Below are positions 34,401 to 46,433 of a DNA stretch of 64,000 nt, one piece after another. The stretch covers positions 7,499,367 through 7,563,366 of the forward strand of contig NC_081339.1 of assembly GCF_022539665.2 (NCBI RefSeq), written 5' to 3'. Each line of letters opens with the position of its first letter. Within the stretch, counting starts at the first letter, position 1. The notes beneath the pieces are model-generated. The model was not told where the DNA came from. It did no database searches and saw only the letters and a list, made by a program, of their open reading frames with translations. The DNA is from Daphnia carinata. Lineage: Eukaryota; Arthropoda; Branchiopoda; Diplostraca; Daphniidae. The position numbers were made by a program, and so were the translations under genes.

Positions 34401-35136
34401 AATATTCCCGTGTTTTGTGGCCAACTAAAAGTAAACAATGCGCCGTGATATTTACATTTTTTTTTTTTTCACCGCAATTTTTACTTTGAAATTTAGTTTG
34501 ATTCATTTTAAAGTAAATCAATGCTGGAACTTTGCCTTCAGCACAAACATTTCGTCCCTTTTGTTTTCCTTCCGAAATCTGTTGCAAACTCCTTCATTAC
34601 GTTCGCGCACTTTCTTTAGCGTCTCTCTTCAACTCGAAAATAAAGAGATAAAGAGCAATTAGCGCTAATTGAAAAGACTTGATACAGCAAGCTAAGAGTC
34701 GACGATTGTTTACGCTTTTCAACGCTAGTGACCTCCCCGCGCTTCTGCGCTCGACCCTCGCTGTCCGAAATGCATCGACATCCAGGAGATAACACGAGTC
34801 TTTGCTTTCATTTTCTTTTTGCCTAATAGTTACGTAAAACCTCTTACGGGTATCACATAGCGCATCTCGGTAGTAACATGATCGTGCTGCATGCATCACG
34901 TTCACATTTCATTGGCGGGCTTAATTGATTTACGATAAAACAGGTGCCACGTATTTCGAATCGAAAGCTCAATTTTGTTTATTTTTATGATTGAAGTGTT
35001 ACGTACTAGCGTCGAGTGCTGATCCTAAGGGGACCATGATGGCAGTCATTAGTAGAAGAACGGCCGAGGCTGTGGCGGCACAGCCGCCCGCTCGCAAATC
35101 TCGTCGATTGCAGCGTCTCGGCGCGACGCACTCCAT
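21215..35136 (-). CDS. Ddr: Discoidin domain receptor tyrosine kinase, complete minus-strand copy
   Basis: Complete 15-exon gene: 35136-35007, 34313-34208, 33062-32941, 32822-32713, 28406-28264, 28071-27887, 27741-27614, 27300-26934, 25789-25301, 25067-24775, 22629-22400, 22267-22031, 21956-21864, 21774-21630, 21547-21215. Phases agree throughout and sum to 3111 nt, 1036 residues (human DDR1/DDR2 are about 913/855; the excess is largely the juxtamembrane region). The start ATG lies in GCCATGG and is followed by a hydrophobic signal segment. The discoidin domain begins at [20 protein letters not shown] and ends near [12 protein letters not shown]; the discoidin-like domain follows ([33 protein letters not shown]). 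A Pro-rich stalk precedes the TM helix at about 444-466. Kinase: glycine loop 725-733, Lys758, alphaC Glu774, HRDLAARN 872-879, DFG 892-894, activation-loop Tyr900/904/905. DDRs bind collagen at the plasma membrane; that role is family knowledge. The C terminus differs from the plus-strand copy. Confidence 0.95.
22630..24774 (-). other. Ddr intron, complete copy (2.1 kb)
   Basis: Matches the 1753-3860 intron of the other copy, best near the upstream exon end. It contains poly-T/A runs and a tRNA-like fragment at 23970-24026. No gene is supported. Confidence 0.7.
23970..24026 (-). repeat. Truncated tRNA-like fragment in a Ddr intron
   Basis: On the minus strand, ends GGTTTC / GAAACC pair, a T-arm-like ATTCGATTCCCG is present, and a D-loop-like GCGGTTA lies upstream. 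The anticodon arm is missing. Probably a deleted tRNA pseudogene. Confidence 0.4.
25161..25189 (-). other. Intronic hairpin, second copy
   Basis: Counterpart of the 1338-1366 hairpin in the complete Ddr gene, with the same 10-bp stem and loop. It lies between exons 9 and 10. Confidence 0.6.
27792..27812. repeat. (GA)n microsatellite
   Basis: About ten GA dinucleotides next to poly-A tracts, in the short intron between Ddr exons 6 and 7. Confidence 0.85.
28407..32712 (-). other. Large Ddr intron (4.3 kb)
   Basis: Separates exons 4 and 5 within the discoidin domain coding region. It holds many homopolymers, C runs at 30184-30196 and 30731-30740, and a (CA)n tract at 31385-31410. Short ORFs lack any family signal. 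No nested gene is supported. Confidence 0.7.
31385..31410. repeat. (CA)n microsatellite
   Basis: Thirteen uninterrupted CA/AC units within a Ddr intron. A shorter GTGTGTGTG stretch lies about 55 bases upstream and could pair with it. Confidence 0.9.
35008..35136 (-). other. Signal peptide-encoding first coding exon of the complete Ddr copy
   Basis: Translation starts in a strong context (GCCATGG). Basic residues ([13 protein letters not shown]) precede a hydrophobic core ([20 protein letters not shown]), which is a plausible secretory signal with cleavage near GSALDA. The exon ends GCTA|GTACGT and its phase matches the next exon, which opens the discoidin domain. No in-frame upstream ATG was seen close by. 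The true transcription start and any 5' untranslated exon cannot be placed. Confidence 0.8.
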
Positions 35137-38100
35137 GGCTCGAAGCGACGCCTACCGTCAGTCTTGAAGTAGGTTGTTGTCAGCCTCTCTTTCGCAGCTG
35201 TTTGGAAGAGTCTATATTAAAAGAGAATAAAAATAAGCAATTTTTAATTGGGTACGCGTTCTCCTGTTCTTATGAAGTTACGAAGTTTAGAGCGGGAAAT
35301 TCAAACAGATTCGAGAGTTAATTTCAAAACAAAGGGCGCAAAGTTTTCGGCGTTCGCCATTCAAGAATACATTCACACATTTGAACTTCAAAACAAAACA
35401 CGTATAACGTACTCCCCCACAGCATCAATTAAAATTATAGTCAACAAAGATTTGAATTCAAACTGCGCGCCTTCACAGCGAAAGATGGAGAGATTGGGCA
35501 GGGCATTGACTATTCAAAAGGCCATCGAGCTACGAATTTCTCTTGCATTCAAAGTTGACCGCCGCCAAGTTTCAACTGATAATGTCGGCTGCTGCACCCT
35601 TAACGAACACAGCCGATCCTAATCACACGGTACGTCCTGCATCAAAATCACAGCTCTATCTCTTTGCTTATTATTATTTTTAAAGCCAAGAAAATTCGTT
35701 GACCATCACGCACGGTTAGAATCAAACTTTGATAAAGCACACACAAACACACACACTGGCGTATACCTTGCGTAATACAAAGACCCCCATCGACATTTTT
35801 GATTGCGCGATCTGTAATAGTTGAGACGTAACATTCGATGCGATCTTGTCGGCCCTGCCAGATGTGTTTTGTGAGAGCGTGAGACTAAACAGAAATTCGG
35901 GGTTTCTCTCTCATCTTGCGCTCGCTTTTGTTGGAACACTTCCACCAGAACAAACTTGGACTGTGAAGAGCTTTCAATGCCAAGTTGGAAGTTTTCCACT
36001 TTTGATTTCTCTACTCTTTGATATCGAATATATAAGTGCGCTGATAGGGACGGGGGGGGGGGAGAGAACTATGACTTTGTAAGCCTTTGTCGATCGACTT
36101 CAAAACTCCGAATTGCGCTGAATAAGGGGGAAAAATATCAACGAGATGAACACAAAAAAGGGAACCGATGAGGCAAAATCTATTCTCTTAAACACGAAAA
36201 TAAAAGAGAGGGGAAGATCATTTCAAATCGCATAAAAAAAAAAACGCGGACCAATGATTTTTTTTTTTTTTCATGAAAGAGAACTGAAGGAGGGTCCTTG
36301 GCTGATTGTATGGCAACTATTAGTAATCGTTGGAAAACAGGTCCTCTCGCTTGAATATCGTTTTCTATGGACGGCTGTGTGAACCTCCAGCTGGTGAGTA
36401 TGCGTAATTACGCGTACGTTTATGCACACAAGTTTTGATGATGCCCCCCGCAAAACAGATACAGCACGTACATCGCAAAAGAGAGCCATGCGGACTAATA
36501 CCCTCCGCGTGTGTCTCATCCAGCTCATTATGCAGCAATGAAAACAGGAGAGGGAAATGTCTTGAACAGGGAAACTTACTAACCATCGACCCAAACTTTT
36601 AATTGGCCCGTGCTCCCAGTGTTTATTTTTATATTCGTGGTGAATCAAAGATGAAATCTATGCATCTACACAAAAGGATATAGACCTTGTTTGCACTATT
36701 TACATTGCGTCTGTTTCAGCTGACGATTGTGTATGTGTGTGTGCCATTTTTAGAACATCTACGGGAAAAATATGTTTTTGTTCCGTCTTCGTGAAAATGG
36801 AACGAGATAACGGACTCATCTTTTACGTGCGCGCTTATGCCCTTTCGTTTTTCCAACTTAGATCCCCACCCATATCTGCGCGTGTTATTCGACTAGAGAT
36901 ATGCCGTGGATTTAGACGCCGTATTTTTTCTTTCTTTCTTTGGATAGTATAACGACACATATAGCACCGTCGCATACATCTACGTCAAAGAAAAAAAGAA
37001 ATAAGATATAATATATAAAAAGAAGGGGGAGAAAAAGAACGGAGGGATATATCTTTGTAAAAAAAATATATATAAAGGAGGCCCGCATGAGAGCCGGAAC
37101 ATGTGACGTGCCAAGGCAAAGCCGAAAGCTCAATTTTTATAGATGGATTGCGCAGCTATTGTCCCTCTCTCCTTTGCTATATCTCCCAAGTCCGTCTTAC
37201 TACCGGGGCTATGGAAAATGGACAAGATTTTTTTTTTTTTCTTTTCCAACTTGGGGGATGTACAGTATTGTAATAAATATAAATAAAATGGACAACCGCA
37301 TCCATCGACGCCCACACTTTAGATGCATCCCTGAGGTGCTCCCCGTAAGAGGGGAAAAGAAATCGATGAAACTTGAACGTGCAAATGTTATTGATGGAAT
37401 GATCCTGCTGCACAAAATGAAGGGATCAGGTGCCTTTAGAAATTTAAGAAAAAGAAAATATCTCATGACATGGAGTAATAAAGAACTGTGTGAACCTATT
37501 AATGTCCAACGTCCAACTGAAAACAAGAGTGAAAATGTTGGAATGGCCATTCTTTATGGACGGGGGAGCCCTGATTGATCCGAGTACGCAACCATCACCA
37601 CACAATGTCACATCTATTCCTTTTTTTTTTTTTTTAAATAAAAATAAACGTGGGGGGACAAGGACAACAGTCAGCGGAGGTCTCTATCGATTTGCCCCTT
37701 GGTTGAATTTTTTTTTTTTTAAATAATTTATTCGACGCTGGTGTGTATATTACAGCCATCCGCGCACACCTATGAATTTCATGCGTTTTCCCCCTCGTCG
37801 CTCGACTCTGGAACTTGGAAATGTTGGGTTTCAATCGATTGAGAAGCGCGTGACCCACGGTTCATTTCAGGTAAATAATCCACGTGCCCCCCACTTTTTT
37901 TTTCCAATTTCGATGGCTTCACCTTTTTTTTAGAAAGAGACGAATCAGTTTAATCGCCATTAACTTTAAAGAACAGTTTTCCCCCTACGTCGATATCAGT
38001 GAGACAGTTCCATTCATTAGAATATAAATTGAACACTATTTAAAAGCAATTGACTAAAATATCAAACCCTTCGTTCAAATCGATCGTTTAATCAAGCGAT

Positions 38101-41100
38101 TAATGAGTGCGCAAGTTTCATTTTTTTTTTTCTTCCCCACTTCGGCCGGCCTGCCCGTTGCCTAATAATTTCGACCCCTCCTCGAACAACATTACATTTA
38201 AAACGGTCATCGAGCGATCTGATAAAACGATAGTCCATCAATTCGATCTACAAAAAAATCATTCCCTGTGATTTTAATCTATTTAGAAGTGGGGAGCAGC
38301 AGCTGACTCTGCCGAGTGCCTCATTTTCCCTTTTGACAGACGTCGGGTACACGAAAAAAAAAAAAAAGAGAGAATTTCATTTTCCAAAAGGAGTTCCACA
38401 ATGTACTTTGTATGGATAAACGCACACGTAAAGAGGGCCAAAACGCTAAGAGGTAGAAGCGCAATCTTTTTTTTTTTTTCTTTCGTTTAGTGACTCCTCA
38501 CTCACTTCCTGAAGCCTTTTTTCTTCTTGAATCCCAATTTCGTGTGTTCATGTTCTACGTGAGGAAAGGTAAAAATATGCACAGACATACACAAACACAA
38601 AGAAAAATCCCCACCCCCACATCCAGTTGCACAGCGCCGTCTAGTGTCAAACTGAATTTACACGCTCTTCCTCCCATCTTTTTTTTTTTTTTTCAAGAAG
38701 AAAAAATCCTTTAACTTTGAAAAAAAAAAAAAACATAATTCACTCAGACGGCGAGATGTATGAACACACGTCTACGCTTTCAGGCCGTTGTATAGAAACG
38801 TAATGGAAGCGAAAAAAGACTTTCATAACGTCGACCTTCTTTTCCCTTATGTTTTTTTCTTTCACGCATCTCTCTCCCTTCCGTGTCTTACGACCTTTCG
38901 AGACGAGATGGCGACCCATTAAATACCTCGACGGTCGACACACGGCGGAACAGACGCAAGACGAGATTCTTAGACAGCAACTGAAACTGGGTCCCCGCAT
39001 GAATGGACGCGTCAGTGAAATGAATACAATAAACGAACTTTAATTTGCTGTCACGCGCTTTACGTAAGCAATCAACAATATGCAATTTTGAATCAACTTT
39101 AAAAAGGAGATAAAACCTACGAATAAATCCACGTTGCGGTTCGATTTTTCAAAGATGTTTTCGGAATTATTTGAATGCGAGCGTACGCACGTGCGGTGGG
39201 ATAACGGCATTTTTTTTTCTATACTGTACTGGCTACACGACATGATTCACATCAAAGAAGCCCAGAACTAAAAAAAAAAAAAGTAACATCTGTCGCAGTG
39301 AAACCATCGTTTAACGTGTCAACTGGAAAATTGATCAGTGCGACATAAAAGTCTGAGGGTGGCCGCCTACTATTCGAAGGGGAGCCGCTCTTTAAAAGGA
39401 GAATTTAATGTTATTCCCTTCGACGTGGATGCGATTGATTCCTTCTTTATTCGCTTCTCCCTTTAAAAAAAAATGGACGCAGATTGTTGCCGTTCGTGCG
39501 GCTATAAATCAAAATTCGTCGGTTGTTGGCAGGCAAACACCGGTGGCATAAACTGATGGAACACTCCGGAAAAACCCACCCCGATCGCTCAACGGGGTAG
39601 AACCGGGTCTCTTAGCTTTTGCCTCTATTGAATCAAAAGATTTCGATTGGGCCTTCGCTGGTTGGTGCCAAACAGACTGGAACACAAGACGCTGGTATGT
39701 GGCCATCGCTTAATGGACAGTGTAACAACAACCTTCTTCTTCTTCTAGTAGAGGGGGGAGATAATAGTCTACGATGAGATATGACGTCTTTGAAATCATA
39801 TACAATCCGTGGACAGTTTTTTTAGGGGGAGGGGGGAAGGCTCTGCTAGAAGTGGGGACGAACAAATAAAGAAAGAGAGTGAGAAAAAGACGACTGAGAG
39901 CTTTTCTTTTTTTCTTTTTTAAAGGTGGCCAAGATGAGAAATCGAGAGATGTAAACGCTCATGGAGACGAAGGGGGGAAGAATTTTCAAAAAAAAAAAAA
40001 AAAAAAAGAGTGAGAGAGAGATGTTTGAGTCTTTCTTAGATTCTTAGTGCACGATTTATGACGTACGTACAGAAATTTATTAGACTTTGATTCGACTCAG
40101 CGTTCGGGGGGGGGGGGGGGGGAGAGAAAATGGAAAGACTTTAACCGAGGGTAAATGAAGGGGTTTTTATTTTCACAAAAATAAATAAAGATTTCTTGTA
40201 GGGGAGACAGAAAAGGCGTAGAAAGTTCATTAAGGCAGCTGGAACTGTGCGTCTACCTAGTGTAGTTTGCGTCTGTGAGCGGTTATAGATCTGGTCGAAT
40301 TTGTTATGCCTTTCTTTCTTTTCTTTTTTTCTCCCTTTAAAACTGAAAGTCTTAAGGAAGAAGGCGGTGGCGAAGTGGGGGGGGGATGATCGACACAAGA
40401 CAACGAACGGGTGGAGTCGATTTTGAAGCCATATCGAAGTTTTAAATAAAAGCAGGCGAGAAAAAGGGGACCTTAATTTCTCATCGGAAATGAATTTTCT
40501 GTTCATTTCATAGATGATAATGAAATCAAGATGTCAATAGGCAAGAAAACGGTTTGATTTCCTGTTCGGGTTTATTTAATTTGAAAATATTTTTTGGGGT
40601 AGGATTTAGTTGATGTCCTCCGCGAAAGAGCCCCACCCCAAACTGGAAATTTGACACGGTTTTAAACTCAAAAAAAAAAAGAAAAAAACTTAAGTTACAG
40701 TGAATATCTTTGTTTGAAGATGTTCATTGTCATTTCTTGGAGGGGGGAAATAGTGAAATGAAAATTGGGGGAAATGAAGAAACGGCTCGAGTTTTGAATT
40801 TCAAAGTAAAAAAACAAAAACTCGGCTCATTGGGCAGTCACGAAAAACGACATTTTGTTCTTTTCCCAGAAAACATTTCAGCAATTTTCACAACTGTCAA
40901 AATGTTTCTGAACGTCAAAGAAGATGGAAATCAAATTTTCTTTCCCTATTCCAACAGTTTAAAACGGTTACATCGATTTGTTTTACCTTCTAGGAGGTCG
41001 GATTTACGTACACAAACACGCGAACAAAAACAAAACGTTGTTTATCGCACGTCCATTTCAGACTTTTCATTTCAAACCGATCGGGAATCCAGCGGGATGT

Positions 41101-44100
41101 TAGAAGACTATGGATGCGCACGTCTTGTGGGGTCGTTACACATAAGCCAGCCCACCCCTTTTCTTTATGACTATGTTCGTTCTATTGCGCAATACCCTGT
41201 TTGTTATTCCGCATTGTCGTCCGATTTTTACGGGAGCAATGGGAGGGGGGGGGGGAGGTTTAATTAAGCAGCCATAGAAAAAAGAGGATGTTTCCCTCAC
41301 TAGTAGAGCATTCACATAAAATAGTAATCATATATTCCGAAACCTTTTCGTTACTCCCCCCCCCCCACCCTCAATAACTCCTCCCTCTTAACGTTGCAGT
41401 TTTCAGAGTTGAACACCCTACACAAAAAAAAGAGAGGGTCAAAATGATATTTTGTGTCTGGGGGGGTCAGAGACAAAAACACATTAAGTCTCATCACCAA
41501 ACTATAAGAAGGTTAGTATACAAACATTACTCAGTGAGTTGAGGGGTGGGCGATTTCTTTAAAAATGGGGAAATAGAAAAACAAAATGTAGGAAAATGAT
41601 CTGAGGGTTATGGTGTAACAAATTACGTTGGCTATTATTGCAGCATTACAATTGCAAAAAAAAAAAAAAAAAATTATGAAAATTTGAATAATTGATTATT
41701 AGCGAGTTGCCCACCCAAAGGCGAAAACGTCGATGGTGGTATATTATCTATTTTGAAAAAATTATTTAGTAAACAAGTGTGTTATGTGGGCTGTTGTGTT
41801 TCACAGATTCTGACAGTCTGAAACTTTGCGCGCAACGGTGGAGAGTTACAAACTCGGTGGGCCCCCCTTCTCTTGTGTTCGTGTGAGACAACAATAACAG
41901 CAGCGCCAGTACGGTACGGTGTCAAGACCTACGCCCTGCTTTCCCCCTCTCCGCCCATCGCACAGAAAGGGAAAGAGGAGGACAGTTCAACTGATGAGAG
42001 ATGACTGGAACATCGTCTGAAACTACTCTGTCGAAGCTTAAGAACGACACTGTAAGAAGACGCACCATCTGGTAGCCGAGGAGGATCTTCAATAACATAG
42101 ATAATCTGGGACTTATAAGAGACAACAGCCCATCATCTTATTACATGTTCTCATTCTAAAGTCAAAGTGGCAATAGCGTTCCAGGTCGATCCTCCTCGAC
42201 TACAAAAACAATTCGATTTCTAACTTCCCGATTTAAAATGGACTGGTTTTTTTGAATTTCGAAATTATTTTTGTTTTTATTTTAGAAATGCAAAAGAGAA
42301 AAGAAGACAAAGTCACGAAACAAGATGTAGAATCCATTATTCTATTGGCGTAACGCCTGTTTTGAATAGAAAAGGAATGATACATCGATGAAATGGAAAT
42401 AAAGGACAACGAGAGAAAAAGGGGCGAGAGAAAGAGAGAGGAAAAAATAAACAGTTGATTTATGATAGCCGTTCGTCGTTGTTTCTGTGCGCCCCGACTC
42501 ACGCCACCGTGACCGTTCACCCGTTGACGGATCACAAGAGTCGAACCGTTCGCCAGTCCCCACACACACACACACACACACATGGCTATCGCATTGGAAT
42601 CTGTCGTGCGGTTGGCCGTGATCAAGTACGGGATGACGAAAAAAAAACAAAAAAAACAATTCGCCACAGCTCGTGATTGCCGCTATTCCGCACGTGACTC
42701 GGACCCACTAGCCCCAAAACGCAATCATCCGTAGCACTCACGCGCCTGACGTGTCATTCCCAGGGACAGTTCAATCCCCATCCATGAAAATTGAACTAAT
42801 GGCCTTCTCTATTCGAGCTGATCCGAAAGAAATGAAACGAGTTTTCGCCTAACATAATTTGTTTTTTGAAAGTTAAAAAATCATTGATATATCAGTAGAC
42901 AATTTAGCGGCGGTCATTGTTCGTGCAAACGCGATTTTAAAAGAAAGCGATTCCCGAAAAAATTGGGATGGACTTTTTTGACATCGAGACAAACGGTTTT
43001 TGTTAAATGGCGTCTCCTAAGAAATTTCCCGTATCTAGACCACCATCATAGTGGACTGTTTCTTTCTTCTCGTTCGTGATTCAAGCGTGAGTTAGTTTCG
43101 AAAAAGGGAACAAAGACAGAGCCTCCAGTTTCAATTAAAAGTGGCACGAAAGAAAAATGATACAGAACGAAAATGACTTTGCCTCTAGTTCGCATGTCTT
43201 GTGACAACACATGGCCCGCTCCTCACGCAAAAAAATAAAATCCACACCCATGATGTTTAAAAAAAAAAAAAAAAAAATGACAGGGGAACCCACGAAAAAG
43301 AAGAAAATTTGAGGAGGAGTTTCAACATGTGGGTTTAGTCTAAGGCGACATGATCTCTTTGGGTCTTTGCAAGCGCCTCGCCCTCTTTAACGGTTGGCCT
43401 CTTGTTTTGTTTTTGCTGCGCTAAACATAGACACACGCTGACCATGTGTGTCAGATCGTATTATCGTTAGCGAACTAAAGGGAGGGCATCTTTTGTTTCG
43501 ACCACAATCGTCAGCGTCGAATAGCGTCTACCCCGTTAACGCAAAATTACACGGTGACGTTGCGCAAGAGCTTAAAATGATCACCACATTTTTGAATCAC
43601 CCGCGCTTTCTTCTTTCACTACGCCCAATATTAAAAAATTTAGTTTTTTAAGTTAAAAAAAAAAAAAATAGAAAGTAGGGAAAATGCAATACTTTGTTTG
43701 CATTAAGATGTTGACAACAATAATGGAAAAAATGGGGGTTAAAAAAAAAAAAAGATTTCAAGTCTCCGTCATCAAATCATAAAAAAATGTCCATTTTACA
43801 TTACCGACTGGCTCTTAATGGATCTCAGATTAAAAGAGTTAGATTATTCCAATAAAAAAAGGAAAGGGTTTTCCTTTTAGAAAGAGGGAAGGTCAGTCAA
43901 CAACACGAGAAATAATAAAAAGACTTATTACCGGAAACGTGAGAACGTCTACGACCGTGGTGGCCCCCCCAAAGAAAAATGGCTGACTAGTCATTTGAAT
44001 ATGTGAAGAAGAAGAAAAAAACCCAATGGGATTTTTAAAAAATATATATATTTCTCCATCATCCCTCGACAGGCCAGTGGTACCTCTCAAGCTGTAAAAC

Positions 44101-46229
44101 ATCAAACGAAAGAAGGAAAAAAAAAAGCGGGTCTCTTGAGTTTCTCTCCCTCCTCCTAGCTGCTACTTCCTGCCCTATTAATACACGCTCTTACCACCAA
44201 ACGCCGCAAAAAAAAGAGCCAAACGAATGCAAACAAAAAGCTCCCAACTAATTTCTACACGATCCCCCTCAACAGATTTTCAAAAATGAACCCTGTTCAA
44301 TTCGACGAAAATGTTATTTCCCCTCTCGAATGAATAAAACAAAATACCAATGGGGATAAAATCAGATTATGTTACAAAACACACCGGGTATTTTCTTCTT
44401 CATGGCATTGGAACAATCGAGTTGTACTACGCACGTTCATCAAGTTTTCTTTCTCCTTTTCTACATAAACAAAAAAAAAATGTACTGGAGGAGAGCTAGT
44501 TGCTATGACGTGTCAAGGTACTGATTTCTCTTCGCCACACATTCCCCATATTTTTTTTTTTTTTCAAGAATTTTTTTTGTTTTTTTGACTGGGCAAAAGA
44601 TGAAGGAAAAGAGAAAGAAACGGAATCAAAAGAGAAAAGACGGAGCGGCGCGCGCGCGCGGTACAAGAGAAGACGAAGATGGATTAGGATTTCTTCCCTC
44701 TATTTTTTTTTTTTTCGGTTACTGACGTTCCTCTTTTTCTACCCTCGGTCGGCAAAGTCTGTCCTACACCTCCCCCTATTCTTTTTTAAAGTGGAATCTA
44801 ATTCTCTTGTCTAGGACATACTGCGGGTGCATTTCGGCCAGTTGAAATGACCCGCAGTCTGAACCCAAAACTTCTCCTCATTGTTAAAAGGCCTGTGTGG
44901 ATTTAAACTAAGAATTTTGCCCAGCTCAAAAAGGCCAATTTCATTAAAAAACATAAAAGAAGTTTAGGAGGGGGACTCGTTACACCAAGAGCAGAGAGAA
45001 CAGAAGCGAATGAGTCCTTAATGAACGTGAACAGAAAATCAGCTATTACAACCGTCAACATCTCTTGGTATAGGAGAACAATGAATTACACAACTCGTCT
45101 GTTTAAAAAATTCAAAAAAGAAAATTTAAATTATTCAAAAAAGAAACGATCCCCAACTCCCCTGCCTGAATAGATTTCAAAAATCACGGGGCCATAACGA
45201 GAGGGAGAACTAATCAGACAAGTCTAGTGATAATAAGCGGAGCACATGTCCCGATGGCGTTTCAGAAAAAGGGGATGTTTTTTTTTTTTTTTTGGTTCTT
45301 AAAAAGACTACGGCCTTTTCTTTTTGGGGAGGGAAAAGAAAACTATTTAAAAAAACAAAAGGAAAAAAAGAGTGTCAGTTGATGTCGAACTGACTTTGAT
45401 TTACGAGGATGAACTGGGAAAGCGGGACGATGTTCGGACCTTTCCAATCGAGGCCGCCGACTCGTCATTGGATTTTTTTCTTATTGAAAAAAAAAAGGAA
45501 AAGAATAAGAACGAGGAGGATGGCCTGTAAATCTGTAACTGTTGTGGCACAAACGACCCAATCCCTTTTTTATTATTCCACGCACTCTTCTTCTATTTGG
45601 GAGGGGGAGAGTAGAAAATGAGTTTTTTTTTCAGAGGAGGGAACTACCTGGATTTTCTTATGCAACACCTTCCCTCGTAATTTTCAACTCGCTCAATGTT
45701 ACACTTTGATTTTTTAAAAATTAAACACAGACAAACTGTCACGCGGTTTTGCAATTTCACGGTTTTTACATCGTGGACAAACATAAAAAAGGAGAATGAA
45801 ACGAAACAATAAAAGATTCATGTCGTCCATTTTGGTGGAGACATTCTTCCAGCCCAATGTCTGCAAAAAAAATGGCGGATTGTCTCCCTTCCCCCCCTAC
45901 TGTTTCGAAATGGTTAACCAACGTGGAGTTGGACAGAAATGATGAAAATTGGACGTAGATAGCAACAGCATTTTTTTTGTTCTTTTTCAAAACTAAAGAC
46001 CACAAAAGGTGATCATAACAAGGCCACAAAAACTAGTCGTTGTAATCCATCACACATAGTTTTTGAGCTTCCAAAATTCTTTTCCATGTTTTTTTCTGTG
46101 CGTTTCACTTAGAATTTTTGTTGGGAAATTTTTCGAGCTTGTCAGTTGGCCGTAAAATGTCCAACTCTCTCTCAAACATTGAAACGACAATAAAGTAGTG
46201 GGGGAAAAAGAAGAATTCAAGTGACTCAC
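35137..46229. other. Upstream flank of the complete Ddr gene, no assignable gene
   Basis: Begins with the 5' untranslated region or promoter of Ddr. It is dense in poly-A/T/G runs, including 17 consecutive G at 40106-40122, a (CA)n at 42560-42582 and an alternating GC tract near 44647-44661. ORFs at 37087-37578, 38849-39043 and 40758-41267 are open but carry no motif. Could be intergenic or a long 5' untranslated intron. Confidence 0.5.
42560..42582. repeat. (CA)n microsatellite
   Basis: About eleven CA units in the gene-poor right part of the window. Confidence 0.9.
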
Positions 46230-46433
46230 CTCGTAATCAAAATCAGATCGAGCTGCTCTGGTTGTTCTTATTTCTCCGTAACTGCGTCGTTGTGATTGAA
46301 ATCTTTTTAAAGATTGGTAGCCCGTGACGGACAACAAACTGATGAGAAAAACTCCAATTGCAGCAAAAAAAAAAACTAACAAGAGATTCGACACCGATGT
46401 TAATCCGATCTGTCGATAAAGACGACTAACCAA
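46230..46433 (-). CDS. Candidate exon encoding one transmembrane segment
   Basis: The minus-strand open frame reads VSRLYRQIGLTSVSNLLLVF then FFAAIGVFLISLLSVTGY and a basic tail ending RAARSDFDYE, directly followed by an excellent donor (GAG|GTGAGT). The frame continues open upstream past 46500 but contains no ATG, so it would be an internal exon. The acceptor could be GACAG at about 46411 or lie upstream. No family recognised. It may be a chance ORF. Confidence 0.22.

Noticed and set aside
40758-41267. 169-codon plus-strand ORF
   Set aside because: No motif, no splice support, ends in a poly-G tract, and sits in simple-repeat-rich DNA; most likely chance.
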